Shown here in pieces: positions 57,436 to 64,000 of a DNA stretch of 64,000 nucleotides. The stretch lies in NCBI RefSeq assembly GCF_011634775.1, contig NZ_JAALXT010000003.1:620001-684000 (forward strand). The letters run 5' to 3'. Each line of letters begins with the position of its first letter. Positions within the stretch are counted from its first letter, which is position 1. The translations under genes and the position numbers were made by a program. Source of the DNA: Thalassoroseus pseudoceratinae (GTDB lineage Bacteria > Planctomycetota > Planctomycetia > Planctomycetales > Planctomycetaceae). The notes beneath the pieces are model-generated. The model had not been told where the DNA came from, ran no database searches, and saw only the letters and a program-made list of their open reading frames with translations.

Positions 57436-57794
57436 GCACTGCACCCAAGTGGCAAATTGTTGACTTTGCGGATATCACTGGTACGCCATGCCCGTGTGGC
57501 ACCGCCAAACGAGCGTTCGCCGAAAGTGAGCACTCACCCGGAACGATTCATCTCACAGAAATTTCCGAAGACGCCAAAACGCATTACCATCAATCGCAAA
57601 CTGAGACATATTTCATTTTGGAATGCGAACCGGATGCCAAGATCGAACTCGACGGCGACTGCATCCCAATCCGTCCGCGAATGGCCATTCTGATTCCTCC
57701 GGGCGTTCGCCATCGTGCAATTGGACGAATGACAATTCTCAATATTGTCGTGCCCAAATTCGATCCCCACGATGAGCATTTTGACGAAGCCTAG
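57432..57794 (+). CDS. Small cupin-domain protein
   Basis: 120 residues. The double-stranded beta-helix motif 1 is THYHQSQTETYFIL (His, His, Glu) and motif 2 ends in PPGVRHRAIG. The metal-binding set is mostly present. Function unknown; small single cupins may be dioxygenases, isomerases or sensors. The start overlaps the stop of the HEPN gene by four bases, so it is probably translated with it. Confidence 0.85.
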   Translation: MSTAPKWQIVDFADITGTPCPCGTAKRAFAESEHSPGTIHLTEISEDAKTHYHQSQTETYFILECEPDAKIELDGDCIPIRPRMAILIPPGVRHRAIGRMTILNIVVPKFDPHDEHFDEA

Positions 57795-57976
57795 CAAGCG
57801 TCGCGACTATGTTTGATGTTCTCGAACGTAGACTCTCCAACTAGCCATACAAAAAACGATCAAAACGAACCAAAGGCTAGCGACTGCAATTCCAAAGGCT
57901 GAGTCTGCATCGTAGTCCGCGAGGAATTCTCAGTTTCAATCTCACGGTTCTACTAGTATTGTTTCAGGAAAACGGC

Positions 57977-59836
57977 ATGCGAAATCTTTTAATGAGCCTA
58001 TTGCTATTGATGTTGTTGCCTGTGGTGACACTCGCGGAGACCAAGAAGAGTGATTCGCTACCGAAAGTTGTACTCATTGGCGATTCGATTCGACTGAGTT
58101 ATACGGCAAATGTTCGTCGGCTATTAGATAACAAAGCAACCGTAGTTAGTCCGAAGGCAAATGGGCAAGATAGTGCCAATGTTCTTCGGAACCTTGATCG
58201 ATGGGTGATTGCAGAACAGCCAGACATCGTGCATTTCAATTGTGGAATCCATGACACGAAGAAGTTCAAAAACGATGGACATTTTCAGGTTTCGCCCGAG
58301 CAATATCAGTCGAACTTGACGAAAATCATCAAGCGAATTCGCGAAAAGACCGACGCAACGATCTTGTTTGCAACCACAACGCCCATCATTGACGATCGTG
58401 CGGCTAAGGCTCGTCGTGATCGAGATTACGAGCTGTTGAATGCTAGTGTCGAGCAATACAACAAGATCGCGCGAACGGCAATGAAGAAACTCGATGTTCC
58501 CGTGAACGATCTGCACGCCGCGATTGATGAAGCTCAGACAGGAGTCGACTCGATGATAGTCGCAGACGGTGTGCACTTGACTGAGCCGGGGAAAGAGTTG
58601 GCTGGGACGCAGGTTGCGAATTTCATCACGCAGTATTTGCCAAATGATACTCAGGCAAGTACCCCATGGAACATTGACGCTTGGAAGAATGTTCCGGAAG
58701 TGACCTGGTTGGACCGCACGTCTCCGATTCGGTCGCTGACCTATCGCAATGAACCGTTCCAAGGGAACCAGACAGATGTCTTCGCATTCTACGCGACGCC
58801 TGGCACGATCTCAGGTGATCCGTCACAGGACAAAAATCTGCCGGCGGTCGTTTTGATCCACGGAGGTGGTGGAACCGCGTTCGCGGAGTGGGCGTGGCTA
58901 TGGGCGAACCGAGGTTATGCGGCAATCGCCATGGATCTTTCGGGGCGGCGTCCTGAGGCTCCTACTTTTGATGAATCGACCGGTGAATTGACATCGGGGC
59001 ACCGTGTGTCGCGTTCGCGTCTCGAGAACGGCGGGCCGGAGGCGAACCATGTTGCCAAGTTTCAGAATGCTGGTGGCGATCTCACAGATGATTGGCAACC
59101 GCATGCCGTCGCGGCGGTCATGCGAGCCCATTCTTTGATTCGGAGTTTTCCGGAAACCGACGCTGAACGGACTGCCGTCACGGGCATTAGTTGGGGAGGG
59201 TACATGACGTGTCTCGTGGCCTCACTCGATGATCGGTTCAAAGCCGCGGTCCCGGTCTATGGCTGTGGATTTCTTTTCGAGGGGGAATCCGTGCAGAAAC
59301 CACAGATTGATCGGCTAGATGACGAAACCAAGAAGTTCTGGATTCAAAACTATGATCCTTCGACTGTGCTATCGAAGTGTGAAGTCCCTATCCTGTTCGT
59401 TAACGGGACGAACGACATCCACTATCCTCTGAATAGTTACCAGCGGAGTTATGACGTCGTTCCCGGCCCAAAACAGATTCGAATCGAAGCGGGGATGCGG
59501 CATAGTCACATTCATGGTTGGACGCCCGCCGAAATTGGACTGTTTATCGATCAGCATCTTCGGAATGCTCAACCGCTCCCCCAGCTGACTGATCTGCAGA
59601 CCGATGGCCAAAAGGTATCTGCGAAGATCAAGTCCGAAACCGAAATCCGGAAAGTCGAACTCGTCTTCACGAGTGACAGCGGATTGCTCAAGTCTCGAAA
59701 ATGGCAGCACCGACCGGCAACGGTTGACGGTGACAGAGTCGAGGCGTCTATTCCAGCCGATGCAACGGTTTGGATTCTCACCGTGACCGATGTCAGAGAC
59801 GCAATGACAAGTAGCTCCATCCAGTTTGCAGAATGA
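57977..59836 (+). CDS. Exported two-domain esterase: SGNH hydrolase plus alpha/beta-hydrolase
   Basis: 619 residues from ATG 57977, with AGGAAAA eight bases upstream. A signal peptide (MRNLLMSLLLLMLLPVVTLA) is followed by an SGNH domain: VVLIGDSIRLSY (block I), FNCGIHD (block III) and DGVHLTEPG (block V). From about residue 225 an alpha/beta-hydrolase follows, with VLIHGGGGTAFAEW, the nucleophile GISWGGYMT and a late His in HSHIHGW. The pair suggests two-step deacetylation or deesterification of a polysaccharide outside the cell (inference). Confidence 0.85.
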   Translation: MRNLLMSLLLLMLLPVVTLAETKKSDSLPKVVLIGDSIRLSYTANVRRLLDNKATVVSPKANGQDSANVLRNLDRWVIAEQPDIVHFNCGIHDTKKFKNDGHFQVSPEQYQSNLTKIIKRIREKTDATILFATTTPIIDDRAAKARRDRDYELLNASVEQYNKIARTAMKKLDVPVNDLHAAIDEAQTGVDSMIVADGVHLTEPGKELAGTQVANFITQYLPNDTQASTPWNIDAWKNVPEVTWLDRTSPIRSLTYRNEPFQGNQTDVFAFYATPGTISGDPSQDKNLPAVVLIHGGGGTAFAEWAWLWANRGYAAIAMDLSGRRPEAPTFDESTGELTSGHRVSRSRLENGGPEANHVAKFQNAGGDLTDDWQPHAVAAVMRAHSLIRSFPETDAERTAVTGISWGGYMTCLVASLDDRFKAAVPVYGCGFLFEGESVQKPQIDRLDDETKKFWIQNYDPSTVLSKCEVPILFVNGTNDIHYPLNSYQRSYDVVPGPKQIRIEAGMRHSHIHGWTPAEIGLFIDQHLRNAQPLPQLTDLQTDGQKVSAKIKSETEIRKVELVFTSDSGLLKSRKWQHRPATVDGDRVEASIPADATVWILTVTDVRDAMTSSSIQFAE

Positions 59837-60110
59837 GTTGCCGCGCCAGTTTGGGGTAGAGAATTCCGTTGAGGCGTACTGACGTGCATTACCTGCAAGC
59901 AGTCCGAAACTGCCGCGTCACGCTGGCTTTAGGCAGACAGGTCGGGAAATGACGGGTAGACACCTTGAATGAATGCGATTTCGGATCACAAATCCGCAGT
60001 TTTGGTTGAGTGGGAGCGCGCGTGGGGGTAGCATGGCATGCTTCGCAACGCTCTTTTCATTCAATAAGATGTCCATCGAACGGCCGATGGTCTGCGGTGT
60101 AAGGTGATTT

Positions 60111-60746
60111 ATGGCAGAAAGTGAACCTCAAAAGAAACATCCCGCGGTTCTTCTCTTCGGTCCTCCCGGTGTGGGCAAGGGAACGCAAGGGAAGATCCTG
60201 GGGGTGATTCCGGGATTTTTTCACCTCTCCAGTGGTGACGTGTTTCGTTCCCTCGATATCAACTCACCCGAAGCCCAAGCAGCGTTACCGTTTATCTCAC
60301 GTGGGGAACTCGCTCCCGATGAACTCACGATGAAAATCTGGCTCAACGGTCTCAATGGCCAAATCGCCACGAGTTTGTACAAACCGTATGAAGACCTTTT
60401 GGTTCTCGACGGGATCCCTCGCAGCGTGCCGCAAGTCTCCCTGTTGAGCGCCTATTGCGATGTGCATCGTATTGTTGAATTGGTCTGTTCGGACGAAGAG
60501 AAGATGATTCACCGCATCAAACGACGGGCCATTCGCGAGCACCGCTTGGACGATGCGAACGAGGACGTCATCCGGCGTCGCTTTGAAGTTTATCGCCGTG
60601 ATAGCATGCCGGTGATTGGCGAATATCCCCCGGAAATTGTGACCTCAGTGGACGCGATGCGATCGCCCGCGGAAGTTCTTCGAAGTGTTCTAGAGGTTTT
60701 GGTGCCGGTGCAAAATGAGCACTTCCAGAGCTCTCGTCGGAGCTGA
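60111..60746 (+). CDS. adk: Adenylate kinase-family nucleotide kinase
   Basis: 211 residues. The P-loop is FGPPGVGKGTQ (residues 16-26), the AMP-binding part is HLSSGDVFRS, and the middle motif is LDGIPRS where most adenylate kinases have LDGFPRT. The LID (RIKRRAIREHRLDDANEDVI) is short, without zinc ligands. It would interconvert ATP, AMP and ADP. The substitutions suggest a divergent paralogue; another nucleoside monophosphate may be the true acceptor. A second, standard adk elsewhere would support this. Confidence 0.8.
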   Translation: MAESEPQKKHPAVLLFGPPGVGKGTQGKILGVIPGFFHLSSGDVFRSLDINSPEAQAALPFISRGELAPDELTMKIWLNGLNGQIATSLYKPYEDLLVLDGIPRSVPQVSLLSAYCDVHRIVELVCSDEEKMIHRIKRRAIREHRLDDANEDVIRRRFEVYRRDSMPVIGEYPPEIVTSVDAMRSPAEVLRSVLEVLVPVQNEHFQSSRRS

Positions 60747-60857
60747 AGCAGTTCCTTCCGTTGTCGCGGGGGCGGTCTCAGGGGCGCCTGAAGACACGTT
60801 GCTCGATGTACACCGCAGACATAGCCGATCATAAACCAGTCGAAGCGAAAGAAACCA

Positions 60858-60888
60858 AACTGGTGAGTTCCGACTCGCCAGTTTTTTT
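60858..60888 (+). terminator. Rho-independent terminator after adk
   Basis: AACTGGTGAGT (60858-60868) pairs with ACTCGCCAGTT (60873-60883), with one T-G pair and a four-base loop, followed by a run of T. Confidence 0.88.
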
Positions 60889-60901
60889 GTTTTTTGTCCC
60901 C

Positions 60902-60962
60902 TTGACTTCCCACTTTGCAGTCAATAGTTTAGCATCCGCTAAAAGTTTTAGTGTTAGCTAAA
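60902..60962 (+). promoter_or_regulatory. Promoter with TTAGC-type inverted repeats before the DUF1559 gene
   Basis: TTGACT (60902-60907) and TAGTTT (60925-60930) are 17 bp apart and form a fair promoter. Overlapping and after it lie TTTAGC (60929-60934), GCTAAA (60939-60944) and TTAGCTAA (60955-60962), repeated elements of one motif. They look like operator half-sites or a leader hairpin. Confidence 0.5.
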
Positions 60963-60991
60963 TTTTTGCTCCTTGAATCGAAGGGAACGTC

Positions 60992-62062
60992 ATGGCTCGT
61001 CGTCGGATGCAGGGTTTCACACTGATTGAGCTTCTTGTGGTCATCGCGATCATTGCGATTTTGATCGCGTTGTTACTCCCGGCGGTGCAACAGGCTCGCG
61101 AAGCCGCAAGACGCACCCAATGCCGGAATCAACTGAAGCAATTGGGAATCGCGTTGCACAACTATCACGATGCTCACCGGTCGTTTCCGGCGGGTTACGC
61201 CAGTTACGCCACTTCCGATGGCTCAGCACCAGCGAGTGCCAATCTTGATCCGAACACTTGGGATGCTGGTCCCGGGTGGGGATGGACGGCGATGTTGCTG
61301 CCGTACTTCGAGCAGAACAATCTTGCAGATCAACTCGCACCCGAATTCCCGATTTGGCACGGTCCTTACGCGGGGTTGATCGAAACTAAGTTGCCGATGT
61401 TGTTGTGTCCGTCGTCGTCTGGGGGAGACGAAGCATTTGCCGTCCTGGATGCTAGCGGTCAAGCACTGACCATCAATGGAAATCCGATTCGGTTGGGGCG
61501 GTCCCACTATGTTGCGAGTCACGGTCAGGAGTCGTGTTGGGGCGAATGCGGTGCAAGTTTGTCGGGGGAAGTCTTCACCGACATCTACACCAGCCAAACG
61601 ACCACAGTGACCATCAATGGCGACGTTTCGCGTGTCGCAGACGGACCATTCTACCGAAATTCAAGAACGCGTTTCCAAGATGTGACCGATGGGACTTCGA
61701 ACTCGATTTTCCTGGGAGAGCACACCTCGCGGTTGAGTGACAAATCATGGGCCGGTGTTGTGCCGGGGGCGTTTACTCATCCGCAATTCTCCTCTCCCGA
61801 GAACGGGCCAGACGCTGCTGCCACCCTGACTCTCGTTCATGCCGGTCCATCAGGGGGAGAACTCGACATCACCGGTTTTCCGATCATCCACCCGATCAAT
61901 TTTCCGACCTACCACGTCGGCCAGATGTTCTCAGAACACCCCGGTGGAGGGCACGTAACCTTCGGTGACGGATCCGTGCGGTTCATCTCTGAGAACATCA
62001 GCCTGCTGACCTTCGCGGAACTTTCAAGCATCGGAGAAGGAGAAGTGATCGGCGAATTCTAA
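60992..62062 (+). CDS. DUF1559 protein with prepilin-type leader
   Basis: 356 residues. The leader MARRRMQGFTLIELLVVIAI has the GFTLIE cleavage and methylation site of type IV pilin-like proteins, followed by a hydrophobic helix and the QQAREAARRTQCRNQLKQLG segment. The DUF1559 end HPGGGHVTFGDGSVRFI (H-X9-DG motif) is present. This family is greatly expanded in planctomycetes; the role is unknown, probably in pseudopilin-type surface or periplasmic structures. A small lipoprotein gene follows on the same strand. Confidence 0.95.
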   Translation: MARRRMQGFTLIELLVVIAIIAILIALLLPAVQQAREAARRTQCRNQLKQLGIALHNYHDAHRSFPAGYASYATSDGSAPASANLDPNTWDAGPGWGWTAMLLPYFEQNNLADQLAPEFPIWHGPYAGLIETKLPMLLCPSSSGGDEAFAVLDASGQALTINGNPIRLGRSHYVASHGQESCWGECGASLSGEVFTDIYTSQTTTVTINGDVSRVADGPFYRNSRTRFQDVTDGTSNSIFLGEHTSRLSDKSWAGVVPGAFTHPQFSSPENGPDAAATLTLVHAGPSGGELDITGFPIIHPINFPTYHVGQMFSEHPGGGHVTFGDGSVRFISENISLLTFAELSSIGEGEVIGEF

Positions 62063-62144
62063 CTGCTCAGTGTCCTTACTGTTTTCACGTTTGGGGCCGT
62101 TCTGTGGTCGAGATGCTTGTGAGTATGTCGGAAAGGTTTGTACC

Positions 62145-62468
62145 ATGTTTGTATGGAAAGAATGCCGAAATTTGAGGGCGTTGGTGGTTGGGGTTCTGCT
62201 TCTCCTGTCGGCAAGCGGTTGTGGCTACGGGGAGGTCGGCCCGGAAACCTACGAGTACGCGATGGCCTTGTACTCGGTTTGCAATTCCCGCGATGCACAG
62301 CGACTTCAGTCGTTTACCGAGCAATTCGAACAGGCTCAAGCCGACGGTAAAGTGAGTGCCAATGAGGGCAAGGTTCTCGGACAGATTGTGAAGCTGGCGC
62401 AAGCCGGTCAATGGGATGATGCGACTGCAGACGCTCGTGCCCTTCTCGATGCACAAGTCAAGCGTTGA
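62145..62468 (+). CDS. Small lipoprotein
   Basis: 107 residues from ATG 62145, with AAAGG nine bases upstream. The signal ends in a lipobox, LLLLSASGCGYG, so Cys is likely lipidated. The mature part is helical and charged (RDAQRLQSFTEQFEQAQADG). It follows the DUF1559 gene by 82 bp, a common arrangement in planctomycetes, and may assist that protein (inference). Confidence 0.8.
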   Translation: MFVWKECRNLRALVVGVLLLLSASGCGYGEVGPETYEYAMALYSVCNSRDAQRLQSFTEQFEQAQADGKVSANEGKVLGQIVKLAQAGQWDDATADARALLDAQVKR

Positions 62469-62521
62469 GTCCGCTGATTCGGGAGTTCGATTGCGGTCGG
62501 TGATTTTTAAAAACCAGCCTG

Positions 62522-62550
62522 TTGCCTGTCGTCATCGGCGCCGGTACAAT
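62522..62550 (+). promoter_or_regulatory. Promoter of the Pup-like operon
   Basis: TTGCCT (62522-62527), a 17-bp spacer and TACAAT (62545-62550) give a good -10 and a fair -35. The expected start near 62557 leaves a leader of about 37 nt before ATG 62594. Confidence 0.6.
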
Positions 62551-62593
62551 GGGTGAAAATTTCATTCAAACTCGTGATCCATGAGGAAACCCC

Positions 62594-62776
62594 ATGGCTG
62601 AGCAACAAAGCCCGACATACAACTCGCAAACCGAACAATCGCAAAACGCAACACCGATTGCGGTACCGGTTGAAACGGTTCCGTTGACGTCTGTGTTGGC
62701 TTCGATCGTCCGTGACAGCAAGAAATCGGCGGCCAACTACTTGAGCCAAGTCCACGTTCCGCATGGTGGTGAGTGA
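62594..62776 (+). CDS. Pup/UBact-like small modifier ending in Gly-Gly-Glu
   Basis: 60 residues from ATG 62594, with GAGGA about seven bases upstream. The first 25 residues are Gln/Ser/Thr-rich and probably disordered. The C-terminal half (LTSVLASIVRDSKKSAANYL) looks helical, and the protein ends VHVPHGGE. Pup ends in GGQ or GGE, and the C-terminal Glu is the residue joined to lysines. Here the tail is Glu already, so deamidation by a Dop-like enzyme would not be needed. It lies 84 bp upstream of a PafA/Dop-family gene, which strongly supports the role. It resembles Pup mainly in length, tail and neighbour; the rest is divergent. Confidence 0.75.
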   Translation: MAEQQSPTYNSQTEQSQNATPIAVPVETVPLTSVLASIVRDSKKSAANYLSQVHVPHGGE

Positions 62777-62860
62777 ATCCCAATCAACTCGACCGCGTCT
62801 ACGGCGGTCATGAGTTGTATCAACTGAGTTCTCCTTGTTGGGATCTCCGCCGAGAATTCT

Positions 62861-64000
62861 ATGCTGGATCGACTGGCCGGATTGGAAACGGAGTACGCAA
62901 TTCGTTTTGATCCGGACGTCCCATCCGTCCAACGCCCCGTTGACTACCGGCTATATGAAGCTGTGATCGCCGCTTTGCGGAACCAAGTTCTCACAGTAAG
63001 TGCCGGTGAGTTGAAAGAGGGCGTTTTCTTAGGCACGGGTGGTGCGGTTTGGTTTGAGCGGGTGCGGTTTACCGGTGGCTTCGGGTTAGTCGAAGGTAGT
63101 ACCCCCGAATGTCGCGGCCCGCGTGAACTGCTGCAATACCAACGTGGCCAGGATGAACTGCTGGCAACCGCTTGCCGAGATGCAGACGTTCCCGGCGCTT
63201 TAACGCTCATCAAGAATGATCGCGACAGCCAGGGAAATGTCTACGGTGCTCAAGAGAACTACGAGATTTCAATTGGGTCCCCTCGGACTCTACTCGCTTG
63301 GCGTATTGGTTTAACGCTCCTCTTTCCGTTTTTGCTCCTGGGGTGGGTCGGCTACGGACTCATTTGGATCGGGATCTTTCTTTACGTGATCCTGGCTGGG
63401 TTAGGTTACTTCTTTCTCCAATTCTTTCTTCCTGGGCATTGGCGTGAGCCAGTGTTGCGGGTGATGTTGGGGGAAGAGTTCACCAAGAAAGATGTTTCCG
63501 CTTACGCCTGCCCGGTTCCCACGTGGCTTGAAGTCGTCGTTCCCAATGTGATTCGTGTGGTGACAGCTCCGTTTGCCACCGGTCTGTATCTCTTGGTGCA
63601 CTGGACCGCCGGCCGATCGGTTCGTCAGCGGTTGACTCCATTCCTAATTACGCGACCGTTATTTGGCGGAGCAGGATTGGTGAGCGATGGAGAATTCCGA
63701 CTCTCCGACAAAGCCGACGCGATGAATTGTCAACTCGGATACAACGGAATGATCTTCGATCGTCCGATTTTCAGCATCGGCCATCTCTTCAAACCCGTTG
63801 TGTTCAGCAATTGGTCGTCGCCGCGAGAATATCTTCGGCTCTTTGAGCCCAGGCAACGGCTGCAAATCTGCATTGGTGATTCCAACATGGCTGAGGAGGC
63901 CGAGTACCTCCGTATTGCCACCACGATGCTTGTCCTCGATGCATTGGAGGCCGGCGCTGTTCCTGCGAACTTTCGGCTCAGTCGGCCGATTCACACGTTG
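62861..64000 (+). CDS. PafA/Dop-family Pup ligase-like protein with membrane insertion (partial)
   Basis: The gene runs past the window end; 380 residues are visible from the only start in frame, ATG 62861. Family motifs are clear: GLETEYAIRF (residues 7-16, ATP/Mg site), STPEC (80-84), KNDRDSQGNVYGAQENY (118-134) and GDSNMAEEAEYLR (339-351), as in PafA and Dop. A hydrophobic hairpin (about 144-190) and a further hydrophobic segment (about 222-246) are inserted after ENY, absent from the soluble actinobacterial enzymes. It would ligate the small upstream protein to lysines by the glutamine synthetase-type mechanism, at the membrane. Whether it acts as ligase or depupylase cannot be told. Confidence 0.88.
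   Translation, partial: MLDRLAGLETEYAIRFDPDVPSVQRPVDYRLYEAVIAALRNQVLTVSAGELKEGVFLGTGGAVWFERVRFTGGFGLVEGSTPECRGPRELLQYQRGQDELLATACRDADVPGALTLIKNDRDSQGNVYGAQENYEISIGSPRTLLAWRIGLTLLFPFLLLGWVGYGLIWIGIFLYVILAGLGYFFLQFFLPGHWREPVLRVMLGEEFTKKDVSAYACPVPTWLEVVVPNVIRVVTAPFATGLYLLVHWTAGRSVRQRLTPFLITRPLFGGAGLVSDGEFRLSDKADAMNCQLGYNGMIFDRPIFSIGHLFKPVVFSNWSSPREYLRLFEPRQRLQICIGDSNMAEEAEYLRIATTMLVLDALEAGAVPANFRLSRPIHTL

Noticed and set aside
59982-60000. Hairpin between the esterase and adk genes considered as a terminator
   Set aside because: A five-pair stem followed by CAGTTTTGG; too weak to call.
62507-62932. Minus-strand open frame covering the Pup-like gene
   Set aside because: The plus-strand small gene has a ribosome site, promoter and GGE tail; the minus frame has none of these.

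Overview
The window reads as a chromosomal core segment of a planctomycete (order Planctomycetales or close relative). The evidence is a DUF1559 pilin-like protein with the usual prepilin leader, a PQQ-propeller protein opening NWPQWRGP, a WD40-oxidoreductase secreted fusion, a B-type succinate dehydrogenase, a FlgM of the planctomycete type, a formylmethanofuran dehydrogenase D-like protein, and a PafA/Dop-family ligase with a membrane insertion. Genes are densely packed on both strands. I see no insertion sequence, prophage, CRISPR array, rRNA or tRNA.

Layout. 1-5.4 kb: end of hisC, a secreted Cys-rich repeat protein, a membrane protein, threonine aldolase, FlgM, a Fur-family regulator and a prepilin peptidase. 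5.4-10.9 kb: a nitrogen-control block, amt, two tandem PII genes and glnD, with a near-consensus sigma-54 promoter before amt. 11-16.7 kb: manA, a divergent CsrA-like protein, a STAS protein, an HtrA-like protease and priA. 16.7-27.1 kb: sdhCAB with its own promoter and an intercistronic hairpin, gcvT, hemC, comF, hpnE and a tail-specific protease. 27-36.4 kb: an FwdD-like protein overlapping the protease tail to tail, a Cho-like GIY-YIG nuclease, an HD phosphohydrolase, serC, a pseudo-receiver coupled to mrp, a MurJ-like flippase and a Tat-exported protein of unknown function. 36.5-48 kb: acs, PQQ and WD40 proteins, two D-2-hydroxyacid dehydrogenases, a double-winged-helix GntR regulator and larB. 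48-56 kb: csrA, uppS, cdsA, aroE, an FHA-GGDEF protein, an unknown protein and speA. 56-64 kb: an RRM protein, a membrane HEPN/zinc-ribbon protein coupled to a cupin, an SGNH-alpha/beta-hydrolase fusion, an adenylate kinase, the DUF1559 protein, a small lipoprotein and the Pup-like pair.

The most exciting locus is at the right edge. A 60-residue protein ending in His-Gly-Gly-Glu (62594-62776) lies 84 bp upstream of a PafA/Dop-family gene (62861 to the window end), behind a good promoter of its own. The enzyme keeps the family motifs but carries a hydrophobic hairpin right after the conserved ENY motif. The pair looks like a Pup/UBact-type small-protein conjugation system tethered to the membrane. 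The ligase is cut by the window end, so its C-terminus and any linked genes cannot be seen.

The nitrogen block is coherent: Amt imports ammonium, PII proteins gate it, GlnD uridylylates PII, and the sigma-54 site would switch the block on under nitrogen limitation. All functions are read from sequence by eye; no database search was run.
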